A stretch of DNA of 64,000 bases, from the NCBI RefSeq assembly GCF_030253575.1, contig NC_080569.1, positions 11,167,001 through 11,231,000 on the forward strand, given 5' to 3'. Positions 22,740 to 32,228 of the stretch are shown here, piece by piece (position 1 is the stretch's first letter; each line of letters opens with the position of its first letter). This DNA comes from Rhododendron vialii (lineage: Eukaryota; Streptophyta; Magnoliopsida; Ericales; Ericaceae). Position numbers and translations under genes: made by a program. The notes beneath the pieces are model-generated. The model was not told where the DNA came from and searched no databases. It saw nothing but the letters and a program-made list of their open reading frames with translations.

Positions 22740-24090
22740 AGAAATGTATATGTCACAGTGTAGCTTAGTTGTATGCTCGTAATTCAATTCATATCATATT
22801 TATAAAAGGTAATTATTAATTTAAAAAGTGTAAGTAGTAAATCACATTTCGCCACGTATACATGAAATTAATATGTTGCACAAATGAAAATATAAACAGG
22901 GTAAGACAGAGATCGAAGATTATTTGGTAGGGTTGTAAATGAGGCACAAGCCGCACAACTAGATATATAACGAGAGAGTGTTTCAATTTTATTTACTCAA
23001 TTAATAAATAAAATAAGAAAATATGTTCACTCTTTACTTGTGTTTTGAACTGATTTAAAATTAACTAATGTTACCCGAGTCTATCATGATTTTTTTTTTT
23101 TTGTCATGTGATAGAAGAGATCATTTATATCATGTGGGAAGCATAAAAGAACAAACTTGGGACATTACTACATCAGTTTTGAATTATGATAGTCCACGAG
23201 ATAACTAAGTCCAAGAACTAAACTCCACTTTTCCACCACTGCCTTTTTCGGTCCTACCATGTGTTTATTGTTGATCTGAACTGTTCATCTTGTAGACCCC
23301 AAATAATAGTGTATCCATGCAAAAGATAAATTTGATCGGACATCGATAAGAGTATCAAATATTGAATTTTTTTTTGTAAAATGGACAACTTATCTTTATT
23401 ATTATTGATAGAAATCAGATTATCCATTTTATAAACTAAAATTCAAATTGTAGTATATTTATCGACTTTTGATGAAGCTTATTTTTTGCATGACAATACT
23501 ATACCGCGGGTCTTATAATATGAACAATTCAGATTACAACAATATTAGATGCTCGGTGTGGTGGAAAAGTGGGGTTTTATACTAGCAGTGGATAGAATTT
23601 ATTCTCATATCAGAAATAAGCTCATCATAGGAAAGAAAGAAAGAAAGGAAATTAAACACCCACATGCAAGTGGAGATTCAAACTTCTATTCTCCTAATGA
23701 GATGCAAGAGTCCTGACCAACTGAACTAGCCCCAATTGATTAGATTGTCATGATTAGCTTAGTTTATTTTCTTACATTTATACCTTTATTGATCAGGCGA
23801 GTATTGGTTCATTTGGCTGTTCAAACTTGTTTTTAAAACTTTATGTTTTAAAAATTGTATCCAAACTTGACTAATTAATTCATTATTTCGTCAATTTGAA
23901 ATGTACCTTAATTTCACGAGTCGAAAGCGAGTGAAGCTTAAATAACTTGTTTCATTTAACAACTATACATCAATCCTACTCTTTGGTGGTTAATTTATTT
24001 TGTAGGCTCTCCACCATAAATGCTCATTATTTCCTTATATGTCAAATGAATATTTAAGGTACTTCCATTATATATATATATACACACACC
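22740..24090. other. Intergenic DNA upstream of TCP
   Basis: AT-rich, with no exon apart from the SINE-like patch at 23631-23735. Contains the TCP promoter proximally. Confidence 0.5.
23631..23735 (-). mobile_element. tRNA-derived SINE fragment
   Basis: On the minus strand, GGGGCTAGTTCAGTTGGTCAGG (box A type) precedes AAGTTTGAATCTCC (box B type) at the spacing of a tRNA promoter. A TTTCCTTTCTTTCTTTC tail follows. A functional tRNA fold is not apparent. Confidence 0.45.
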
Positions 24091-24109
24091 ACGGATCAAG
24101 TGAGGGATC

Positions 24110-24189
24110 CCTCACTTTGTAAAAATGCGGGACTATTATTTTCCGATCAAATTTTGAAAATCCGAACCGTTCAATGTGTGCAGAACGTG

Positions 24190-24244
<55 letters not shown>

Positions 24245-24600
24245 GGCGGTTCAATGGACAACTAGTTACTAAAAAAATACCTCATAGTTCCCAATCGAAT
24301 TTTGATGATCCGAGCCAATCAATGTGATCAGAACGTGATTTTAAGAGTACACACAAGAAATTAGTAAAAAAAAGACCGAAAAGAGCTTGATCTGAGCAGT
24401 TTTTAACTTAGATTTAATGAACGGTTCAATTAAAAACTGCTTAAAATAAGCACTTTCCGGTCACTTTTTTTACTAATTTTTGTTGGGCACCCTTAAAATC
24501 ATATTCTGCACACATTGAACGGTTCGGATCATAAAAATTTGATCGGGAACTATATGATTGAGATTTGGGATGTTTTTTTCGGGAACTATATATATATATA
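24110..24600. mobile_element. Foldback MITE complex with (TA)n
   Basis: The segment at about 24280-24400 (AATTTTGATGATCCGAGCC, GAACGTGATTTTAAG, ATTAGTAAAAAAA) is mirrored by the inverted segment at about 24440-24590. A second partial copy (CCGAACCGTTCAATGTGTGCAGAACGTGATT) lies at 24161-24191. The (TA)n at 24191-24242 splits the arms. Confidence 0.5.
24191..24242. repeat. (TA)n microsatellite
   Basis: About 25 TA units. Confidence 0.95.
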
Positions 24601-24780
24601 TATATAGTGTGCTATTATTATGCTATAAATTGGTTTTAATTTAAGCCACAGAGATGACAGCGTTTGATTTAAAAATTGGAACCTAATCTAAAGGAAATCC
24701 AACGCAACAATATTACATGATTATTAATTTATTATTGCATGCATGCATGGCTTGTCCAGCTAATTAGTACGGAGTAAGTT

Positions 24781-24987
24781 TTTTTTTTTTTGATAATGCA
24801 GGGTGTCTCAGGCTAGCTTGCGCATATTTCGGACTAATCTCTATAGCCCCGTTTCACACGCTTACGCATGGGATGAGGTGGCCCCAAAAGTTGTTAGCAA
24901 GGAGAATCGAACTTGAAATCTTAAGACGAAGCAAAAACACCTAAAGTCCCAGGCACTATTTGGCCAAGCCCTTTGGGTTAGCAAATT
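24781..24987 (-). mobile_element. tRNA-derived SINE, second family, with TTATC-A(n) end
   Basis: On the minus strand: head GGGCTTGGCCAAATAGTGCC (box A type), CAAGTTCGATTCTCC (box B), body with GGGGCCACCTCATCCC, and a 3' end CTAGCCTGAGACACCCTGCA-TTATC plus a long A run. AGTAAGTT flanks both sides (24773-24780, 24988-24995). The TTATC-A(n) terminus recurs in the tiny insertions elsewhere in the window. Confidence 0.75.
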
Positions 24988-25099
24988 AGTAAGTTCTTGT
25001 TTGGTTGCAAGAAAATAGCTAATTCTCTCACATGATTTTCATATGTGATGCTCATGTGACGAGAAATTAGACCATCCATGCTCACGTGAAACTAACTAC

Positions 25100-25630
25100 T
25101 AGCTCAATGTAAATGTCTTGACGTGTAAATCATTCAAGCCAAAAACTAAGTGAATTGGTTAACATACATGCATGTAACTCATTCAAAGCGTGCTTTCTTA
25201 ATGAAATAGACTATCAGAATTCTCTAACGGTCCGTTTTATATATCATTGACGCTCATTTTTTCTTGGGCAAAGTCACTTTCACTTCCTTTGGTTTGGGTC
25301 ATATGCGGCTTCACCTCTTCAGGTTCAATTTGGTGCCGATGCACCCCATGTGCTTTATGAAAGTGTGCAGATGCACCCAATTTTGTTCATGTTAATGGAA
25401 CCGTATCTCACACGCTTCTTGAATCTAATAAAAAACTAATCCAAGTTGTTCATAATGTATTAATCAAAGAGTAGAGCATTCAAAGCATTTCTGTAAAAAT
25501 AAAAATAAATAAAATCACGTTGATCAAATTAACATCAATAACTCGGTGATCTTATTCTTGTTAAAATGAAAGATAAGTTTAAATTTGAATATATACATTC
25601 ATATAAATTATATTCGACCATGAATAATAA
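25100..25630. other. Gene-free stretch
   Basis: No exon or bounded element seen. The GGGCAAAGTCACTTTCACTTCC region near 25268 looks like dispersed repeat sequence but has no defined ends. Confidence 0.4.

Positions 25631-25632
<2 letters not shown>

Positions 25633-25670
<38 letters not shown>
25633..25670. repeat. (TA)n microsatellite
   Basis: About 19 TA units. Confidence 0.95.
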
Positions 25671-25673
<3 letters not shown>

Positions 25674-25734
25674 TGAAAACATAATAATAAATTTAGAAAA
25701 TATGGTCTCAAATTCAAGTAGGTCTATCAACTTG

Positions 25735-26300
25735 AGTTTGAAAAAGCCAAGAGGAGAGAGGAGCAGCCAGGAGCCAAAAGAAGTCAGGAAGAAAACAAAG
25801 AGAAGCCAGAAGCTAGGAAGAAAACCTAGAGATGCCAAGAGATCGAAGCAATGAAGAAAACCACGAGTCTAGAATCGAGAACTAGGACTTTAAGAGATGA
25901 TGGAGTGGAAGAAACTAGGGTGAGAGAGCACGAGAGCGGTGAAGAGACATGGCTAGCAACGATACAGAGAAAGTCGTGATAGAAAGGGTTGATTGAGAGG
26001 CGAACTAGGCAAGTGAAAGTGATAAGGAGTTTCGACATATAGTACATTGTGAGTGCCCGATGGACGGTGGCGAGGCTTAGGCCGCCCGTTGGAAAGCAAG
26101 TATCACATAGGACTTATGTCTAATGATTCTGATACAATGTTAAAAACTCTGATACCAAGTTAGAAAAGTAAAATTCCAAAAACCTTACTTTCGTTGATGT
26201 ATTTATATAAAACATAGCCCTAACATATAGTTTATATAGGTTGCAATGGAATGCTAACATTTATATATATTTTTCATTCATCTCATGAAAATCAGTAAAT
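25735..26300 (-). mobile_element. LTR-retrotransposon leader and LTR edge remnant
   Basis: On the minus strand, CTAAC followed by TTGGTATCAGAG (about 26145-26165) matches the usual LTR end plus initiator-Met-tRNA primer-binding site. AT-rich LTR-like sequence lies upstream and leader-like AG-rich sequence downstream. No gag-pol frame is present and the other LTR was not found. Confidence 0.4.
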
Positions 26301-27047
26301 AAAATAAGCCATTCACAAAGTCAAAAACTAAATAAATAAGTACAAACCAAAATAAACCAAATTCGATTGTTACGACGTGCTAAACTCTACCCTAAAAGTA
26401 CCAAAACCAAAAAAGATCAATTGAGAATGATGTTGTGCAGTAGTATGCGCAATACCGTGCTGAGTACTTCCAAATCGTCAGATTGTGCATCCGATTGCTC
26501 GAATCTCATCTCGGTAATGAACAGCTCTCGATCGTTAGTTGCCAAAATGAGATCCGATGGCTCGGAGGCATCCGACGGCTCAGATATGCTAAGGTGCACA
26601 CCCCTTAAACCTTACCCCCTTTTTTTCTTTTCTTTTTTTTCTAATCTGACTTAAACCTTACCCTACGTCAGTCAAAATAAGGCAGAATCGATAAGTAAAG
26701 ATCACGCTAAACTCAACTAAAGACTACCAAAAAAGAGACCCCTTAAACCTTATCCCTTTTTTTTTTTTGGACTTAAACCTAGATACCTGATTAGGAATGA
26801 ATAGTGATATCTGACGCTTTTCGAACCCCATGGTAGCGGCGCTCTCTTGAACGATCCTTTGCCCTTTCCTCCCTCTGTCTCGTAATTTTAGTCCATTACG
26901 AAATGTCATGTCATTTTTTAAATAAAAAATAGAGTACTTTCAAACCTAACTCTTCAAATTCTTCACACTGATTTAAAAGTCTCAATTAGGCCTTTAAACT
27001 GGTGCGAAAAATACGAAAATTAAGCATGAACATATTTTATTTTATAC
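26301..27047. other. Gene-free stretch
   Basis: AT-rich DNA with two copies of CCTTA(A)ACCTTA-C-CCC-TTTTT near 26600 and 26740. No gene recognised. Confidence 0.45.
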
Positions 27048-27050
27048 TTA

Positions 27051-27444
27051 GGTGTTGTTCCACTTACACTTATAGAATTTTTAGAAAAAGTGCACGTTTT
27101 GTGCTTGTTCAAATTTTTTTCGCGTTTGTTAGTTTTGTGACAATTTTTTGTAGATTATTGATTCGTGTCGATAAGACAAATTGAAAAGTAAAAAAATAAT
27201 TTTTACCCAAATATTTTGAGAAATAACCGCTTTTAATCATTTTTTTTCTTCTTAAAAGTGGTTATTTCTTAAAATATTTGGGTAAAAGTAAAAAAAATTT
27301 CTTTTTTCGATTCATCCCGCCGACATGAATCAATAATCCACAAAAGTTTGGTGCAAAAATAACAAACGCCAAAATTTCATTTTGAATAAAAACCAAAACG
27401 CTCACCTTTTCTAAAAGTCCTGAAAGTGTTAGCGGAACGGAGCC
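27051..27444. mobile_element. Harbinger-like foldback MITE, TTA duplication
   Basis: The left arm (GGTGTTGTTCC...) and the inverted right arm (GGCTCCGTTCCG...) pair over most of the element. Blocks such as TTTTTAGAAAAAGTG, ATTATTGATTCGTGTCG and ACCCAAATATTTTGAGAAATAA are mirrored. TTA flanks both sides (27048-27050, 27445-27447). Confidence 0.6.
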
Positions 27445-27498
27445 TTAAAATAATATGATTTTTCGTAATGGACTAAAATTATAAGTCGAAGGGAGTAA

Positions 27499-27987
27499 TC
27501 AATTATGGGGAGCAGCAGCCTTTCTGAGGAGACCGAAGCAAAACCGAGCGTTCCATGGGTCCCAAAACAATCCAATCTCGTTGCCTTTCTCCAACGCCCT
27601 CCTGCGCACGAACTCCTTCACCCAGTTGCTAGTAAGCACAAAACTTTCTGTCGACCATCTCTTCAACACCAGTTGATGCACAGTCCCGGTATCGATGTCG
27701 AAGACTGAAACCTTGCAACCCGTCACAACGTCATTCGCACAACCTTCGCGATCCCAACACGGCCCTATGTACGGAATGACATACTTTTCGACGACGTCTT
27801 TTCCCAGCAAGAGGCGTGAAGAACCGTCGACGTCGCTCTTGAACAGGGTTTTCCGTATAGTCCAGGGGTCGTAGGGTTTCAAGCCCAACTTTGTGCAGAC
27901 GCCCAGACGGCGTTCTTCTTCCTTCTCTTTGCGGGTGTAGAACCGGAAACCGGCTACTCGTCCTGCCGCGATTGCGTTGTTCATCTT
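27499..27987 (-). CDS. B3-domain DNA-binding protein (At2g33720-like group)
   Basis: A single-exon frame of 162 residues begins MNNAIAAGRV. A B3-like fold spans about residues 36-155: KPYDPWTIRKTLFKSDVD, SRLLLGKDVVEKYVIP, a central DVVTGCKVSVFDIDTG strand pair, LVLKRWSTESFVLTSNWVKEFV, and GNEIGLFWDPW near the end. This order matches the small single-B3 proteins of the REM/At2g33720 type, which are presumed nuclear DNA binders of unknown target. The frame stays open upstream to an ATG at 28125 (208 residues). I prefer 27987 because a TATA box at about 28150-28158 would place transcription start near 28120, downstream of that ATG, and because the intervening DNA is CT-rich leader. AAG before the ATG gives a purine at -3. 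Confidence 0.8.
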   Translation of the reverse strand, partial: KMNNAIAAGRVAGFRFYTRKEKEEERRLGVCTKLGLKPYDPWTIRKTLFKSDVDGSSRLLLGKDVVEKYVIPYIGPCWDREGCANDVVTGCKVSVFDIDTGTVHQLVLKRWSTESFVLTSNWVKEFVRRRALEKGNEIGLFWDPWNARFCFGLLRKAAAPHN

Positions 27988-28149
27988 GAAGCAGGGAAAA
28001 GGCACGTTAGGTTGGGGAAAAGAGAGAGAGAGAGCGAGAGAGGTGTAGGGTTTGTCGAAACAATTTTTTTGGTTGGGGAGCAAGGTGTTAAGAGATGGCC
28101 TATGGATAATGTATTCTTCCTTCATTGCCAAGTAAGAAGGTTTATGTTT

Positions 28150-28158
28150 AATTTATAG
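28150..28158 (-). promoter_or_regulatory. TATA box of B3 gene
   Basis: CTATAAATT on the minus strand. Its position argues for the inner start codon of the B3 gene. Confidence 0.5.
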
Positions 28159-28329
28159 GTTCATCAAAAAATATGTTCCATTTCAAGTAGGAAACTATAA
28201 TGAAGACTAGTCCGAAGTGGGATATGTAAGAAGAAAAGGGATTGGGCTGAGTTTGTGACCGACCATGCTTCCGGAACAACTGTGCTGGCAATAATATTGT
28301 CAAAAGCGCAATAATATTGTCAAAAGTAA

Positions 28330-28535
28330 TTACGATAAATATTAGAGATGACAATCTCAATCTATATTTTTTAACCCACCAAAATTCGTCCACTTTTAAC
28401 CTAACTCAGTCTGCCCATAATGTATAATGGGTTGAACCCATATCAATCCACATTTAAGTGGATTTAGATGGATTAAAAATAGGTTCATTATGAGTTGAAG
28501 TTAAAAAACCCATCCATTCTTCTTCAGGGCTTTCC
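28330..28535. mobile_element. hAT-like repeat remnant (TAGAGATGACAA type)
   Basis: TTAGAGATGACAATC and the following AACCCA-rich, CCATATCAATCCACATT sequence resemble the stretch at 53155-53345. Ends of the TAGAGGTGGCAA type are common in hAT MITEs. No duplication found. Confidence 0.35.
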
Positions 28536-28688
28536 ACGATAATTTCTAACGTCGCAGCTAGAGGGACTACTAGTGTGATCATGATTGTTATTCCACTAAT
28601 AGGTTCTTAAATCCCGCAAGCCTATTCATCCTCAGGTCTTACTTCAATAATAAAATTGAATTATAATTGATCAATTAATTCAGTTTGA

Positions 28689-29053
28689 GGGTGGGTTTAG
28701 ATTAAAAAGACAAGCGATTTATTGTCTTTATTCAATTTTTTTTTTGCATTTGTTTATTTTGCGTTAAACTTTTGTGACTTATTGATTTGTCTCGATCAAA
28801 GAAATCAGAAAAGTAAATTTTTTTTAGTGAAACTCAATTTTTTTGAATAAAGACAAAAAAAATTTTAAAAAAACAGTTTCTTTTTTTTTTATACTTATTT
28901 TTGTCTTTTTGAAAAAAATTATGAGTTTCGATCATAATTTTTTACTTTTTCGATTCTTCTCGTCAAGACAAATCAATAAGTCACAAAAGTTTAGCGCAAA
29001 ACTAACAAATGAGAAAAAAAAATCACTCGTAACTTTTTAATCCAAAACTACCC
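28689..29053. mobile_element. Foldback MITE
   Basis: The left arm (GGGTGGGTTTAGATTAAAAAG...) and the inverted right arm (GGGGTAGTTTTGGATTAAAAAG...) are mirrored, including GCGTTAAACTTTTGTGACTTATTGATTTGTC. The arms are about 170 bp with a small loop. Confidence 0.6.
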
Positions 29054-29414
29054 CGTCGTTTTATCCAAGTCCACAAAGAAAAGTCAGCAGACCAAGTGGT
29101 CACCTATACTCAGGATAGGAATTAAAAGGAAAATTTCTCCTCCACTATCTCATGTTTTAAAACACCATTCCCAATACAACTGTGAAGTTGTGTGTGTATC
29201 ATTGCTCGTCTAAAAAGTATATTGCAAAGTGCGTCTTGTGCATTTCATTTTACTTTTTCCACGGCTTTCTGTATCAGGAGCAGCATAAATAGTAAATACA
29301 TGTCCTCTTAAAACCATGGATTGTATTTGCTTTTACACAATAGGTGACAGTAGATAGAGATTTAATATTGGTGATTAATTGACTTTAAAAACAAAAAAAA
29401 ACAAAAAAAAAAAC

Positions 29415-29555
29415 AGGTCAGATCAGGTTTGGGTTTGACTTGACCCGCATTCGACCCAACCTGTTTCAACCCGCTAACTTTTAACCCATATTTGACCCGC
29501 CCATATTTGACCCGTGATCTGTTTCAACCCGCTCATTTACCACCTCTAATAAACA
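29415..29555. mobile_element. GACCCG-rich hAT-like remnant
   Basis: Repeated GACCCG/TTTGACCC/CAACCCG motifs ending CATTTACCACCTCTAA. A related copy lies at 54180-54335 and ends GTTTGCCACCTCTA. These are subterminal repeats of one family. Confidence 0.4.
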
Positions 29556-29681
29556 TGATAAATGCGGGAACAACACATGATAAATTTGCAAAAATATTAA
29601 TGACTATTTTGAGATATGTCATGATCTATTGTTCATGACATATTTTTATAATTCATGGTCTTTTTTTCTAAATCTACCATG

Positions 29682-29796
29682 TTTTTTTTGAAACGGCAAA
29701 ATATTATTAATAAACTTGATAGGGTACATCAAGTTGGGGAGACGAGAGGGAGATCCAACCAATGATTGGACCCTGAGGGCGTAAAGCAAATCTTCG
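29682..29796 (-). mobile_element. 5'-truncated LINE 3' end
   Basis: On the minus strand it ends with an A run (T run at 29682-29689). The adjacent CGGCAAAATATTATTAATAAACTTGATAGGGTACATCAAG resembles the 3' end of the LINE at 32229-35445 (CGGCAAACGAAAC...GGGTACATCGAG). TACCATG flanks it at 29675-29681 and 29797-29803. Confidence 0.6.
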
Positions 29797-29971
29797 TACC
29801 ATGCTTATTGAAATATACCATCTATTTCATGACATATTTCAACAATTATTCATAATCTATTTCAAAAATTATTTCATGAAAAGCAAGATTCAACAAATAT
29901 ATATACCACCTACTTTCATGACATATTTCTGAATGAAAACAATCTATCTTCAACATATAGGATTGGACATA

Positions 29972-30163
29972 GGATTCGGTATTTTGTGGGTGCTGCCTGA
30001 TCCATATCTTGATGTTCCAAACAAAGATTATGGAGGTGGTTTGTTTATCAATAGGCAAGTCGTTCATAGGCCACAGTTTAAGTACGTACAATGAGAGGCA
30101 ACAAACTAGGAATAGGCCTCGCCCGCAGTATGACAGGCGTACAAAGATGACGCAGACTCAAAG
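29972..30163 (+). pseudogene. MORF/RIP organellar RNA editing factor exon remnant
   Basis: The frame from 29972 reads ...[17 protein letters not shown] then [15 protein letters not shown], and after a frame change [17 protein letters not shown]. This is the conserved end of the MORF box and the following Arg/Pro-rich stretch of MORF (RIP) proteins, which help organellar C-to-U RNA editing. The frame is broken by a tandem 4-base GTAC duplication at 30082-30089. Possible splice sites (TATAG before, CAAAG|GTGAGA after) suggest a copied exon. The rest of the gene is absent from the window. Confidence 0.7.
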
Positions 30164-30362
30164 GTGAGAACCATTCCAACAAAATTCGGGATGAATATGA
30201 AGGGATTTTTTCTGATGATGATGCATAAGCAATTGTTGTTCATGTTCTCACAACTCACGGACACAAGATTTTAGCTCAGTGATAACAAAAATGTATAAAT
30301 TTTTTATATAGCAAACTATTTGCAAAAGAATATATGCATTCCGATTGAATACTTTGAGCTAG

Positions 30363-30545
30363 CACTACGACAAAAATTGTCCATCACGACGATAAGAATA
30401 TTTGTCGCTAAAGTATCAAATTTTTATTGCTTATGCCTATAGCATAGGTGAGGAAACACTTCATCACCTATACATTGTCGTAGAAAGTATAGACAATGAA
30501 AACATTTTCGTCGCGGAAAATTTTGTCTCCAAATCCGTAAATTAG
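30363..30545. mobile_element. CACTA-like terminal fragment
   Basis: CACTACGACAAAAATTGTCC is a CACTA-type end. It is followed by repeated GACGATAAG, TTGTCGCTAA, GTCGTAG and GTCGCGG motifs in both orientations, like CACTA subterminal repeats. No opposite end seen. Confidence 0.4.
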
Positions 30546-30751
30546 GCTACAGAAATTTTTTTAGGGAGCTAAAATTTCTAAAATGAAAGTATGGCTGTTG
30601 AATTCCGTGGCTTCTCATATTCAAACTCGAGATCTCCGATTTCTAATCAACACATCTTTCCGTCTAATACTATATATTAAGCTCTTATAAATTAAATAAT
30701 ACTATTGTAAATAAATGTTATGATGGTTGTTAGGTAGCTACTAATGTACTC

Positions 30752-30985
30752 CCTCCATTCCAAAAAAAAAAAAAAAAGAATCTGGTCGGCGAAAGGACTT
30801 ATTAAAAAAAAAAAAAACCATTTTTGTCAAATGAATTCGAACTTTTTTTAACAAATTAGTTCTAGATCTTGATGAATTCTTTCAATTCATGAATAAAACA
30901 TTGAATTTTTTATGACAAAATTGTAATTTTTTTTTTTTGGAAGTTCTCAGTTTTGCAAACTAATCTCTTTTTGGAATGATGGTAG
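30752..30985. mobile_element. Stowaway-like MITE
   Basis: Left CTCCCTCCATTCCAAAAA and the reverse complement of the right end CTACCATCATTCCAAAAA form inverted ends. The left end is preceded by TA. A second Stowaway-type end (CTCCATCCATCCC) starts near 30996 without a clear partner. Confidence 0.55.
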
Positions 30986-31164
30986 CAGTTAATTACTCCA
31001 TCCATCCCTATTTAAATGTCTACCATTTCATTTTTGGCTGTTCCAAAATAAGTGTCCCTTTTGAAAAGTTAATAGGTAAAGTGGTGGATAATTTTGAAAA
31101 GTGAAAGTAAAAAATTGATGTGAAGGATAATTTTAGAAAGGAAATTGGTTAGACCTCATATCAG

Positions 31165-31440
31165 GCACTCCATTGATGATGGGCAGCACTCTATGTTGTG
31201 GTTTGATTACTGGCTTCCCTCAGGTCCTATCCTATCGAGTATCGACAATTAATGAACAGGTTATTGATAATTCAAGGCTCGGAAGAAACTGCCTACTGAG
31301 TCTTATTGTGATGGTACCCGCTGGAGATGGCCTTCAACGCCGAAATACTCACTCGCCTTTGGTTTGGTGGAATGCTTGTCTCGCTTTTGGTGGTAGTTCT
31401 GTTAATCTTTGCGTCTGCATGCATGGGCATAAAGAGAGCC
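31165..31440 (+). pseudogene. LINE reverse-transcriptase C-terminal fragment
   Basis: Reading DGQHSMLWFDYWLPSGP matches the DG...W.D.WLP.GPL motif that follows the RT domain in plant L1-type LINEs. An in-frame stop and shifts follow, with WRWPSTPKYS-like zinc-knuckle region sequence. Opposite orientation to the large LINE, so an independent remnant. Confidence 0.5.
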
Positions 31441-31750
31441 TGTAATTACGCATATAGCACCAGAAAGGTAGAAAAGAAAAAGTAGGAATATACATCTGAT
31501 CGGAAAATAAAAAGATAAGTAGTATAAGTAGAACGTCCACTTTGCTCTCGTCGAACTTAAGCCTCTTCGAGTTGGCCACGGGGCAACAGCCTCTGACACC
31601 CCACACCATTGCGATAGGAGGAGGCTTGCCCATCTGTCAAGAGGTGGCAGGAGCGCAACGACCTAGCCCAAACCTACTTAGATGAAGCAGCAGGCGTATG
31701 AAGAGAGCGACAACCCTTCTTGGAGATAACTCCAAAAGATCAACGAAACC

Positions 31751-32131
31751 GAGAGCTGCTACACACACAGCAGTCTATGCACAGATTGTGCACAGATTTT
31801 TTTGTGGGGCCCACCACGGGTCCCACACAAATCATCCGAGCCGTTCATTAAATGTAAAACAGTTTTTCAAAGGTCCTCGTAAAAAATAGGCTCAATCCAA
31901 TACCTATAGGTGCTTCATCCAACCATCTAACTTTTCATTCAGATTTCCGGTTAATGAAAAGTTATGTGGTTGGATCGAGTACTTATAGGTATCGGATTGA
32001 GCTTATTTTTTATGGGGTCCCTTGAAAAAGTGTTTTACATTTAATGAACGGCTCGGATGATTCGTGTGGGACCCGTGGTGGGCCCCACAATAAAATCTGT
32101 GCACAAAGTGTATGTGTGTGTAGACTTTCTG
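31751..32131. mobile_element. MULE-type foldback MITE, perfect 9-bp TSD
   Basis: Flanked by identical AACGAAACC at 31742-31750 and 32132-32140. Arms of about 170 bp are inverted copies, for example GTGGGGCCCACCACGGGTCC in the left arm and its complement in the right, plus GAGCCGTTCATTAAATGTAAAAC. The loop is short. A 9-bp duplication with long inverted repeats is typical of Mutator-like elements. Confidence 0.8.
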
Positions 32132-32228
32132 AACGAAACCTAGCCCAACCTACTTAAACAATGTAAAGGCTTGTCCCGTCTAAAGGAGGAAGAAAGTAGA
32201 CCTTGTGGAAATTTCTTGGAGGTAAAAG

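Noticed and set aside
23631-23735. tRNA gene
   Set aside because: Box A and box B words are present, but the cloverleaf arms do not pair properly and an A/T-rich SINE tail follows.
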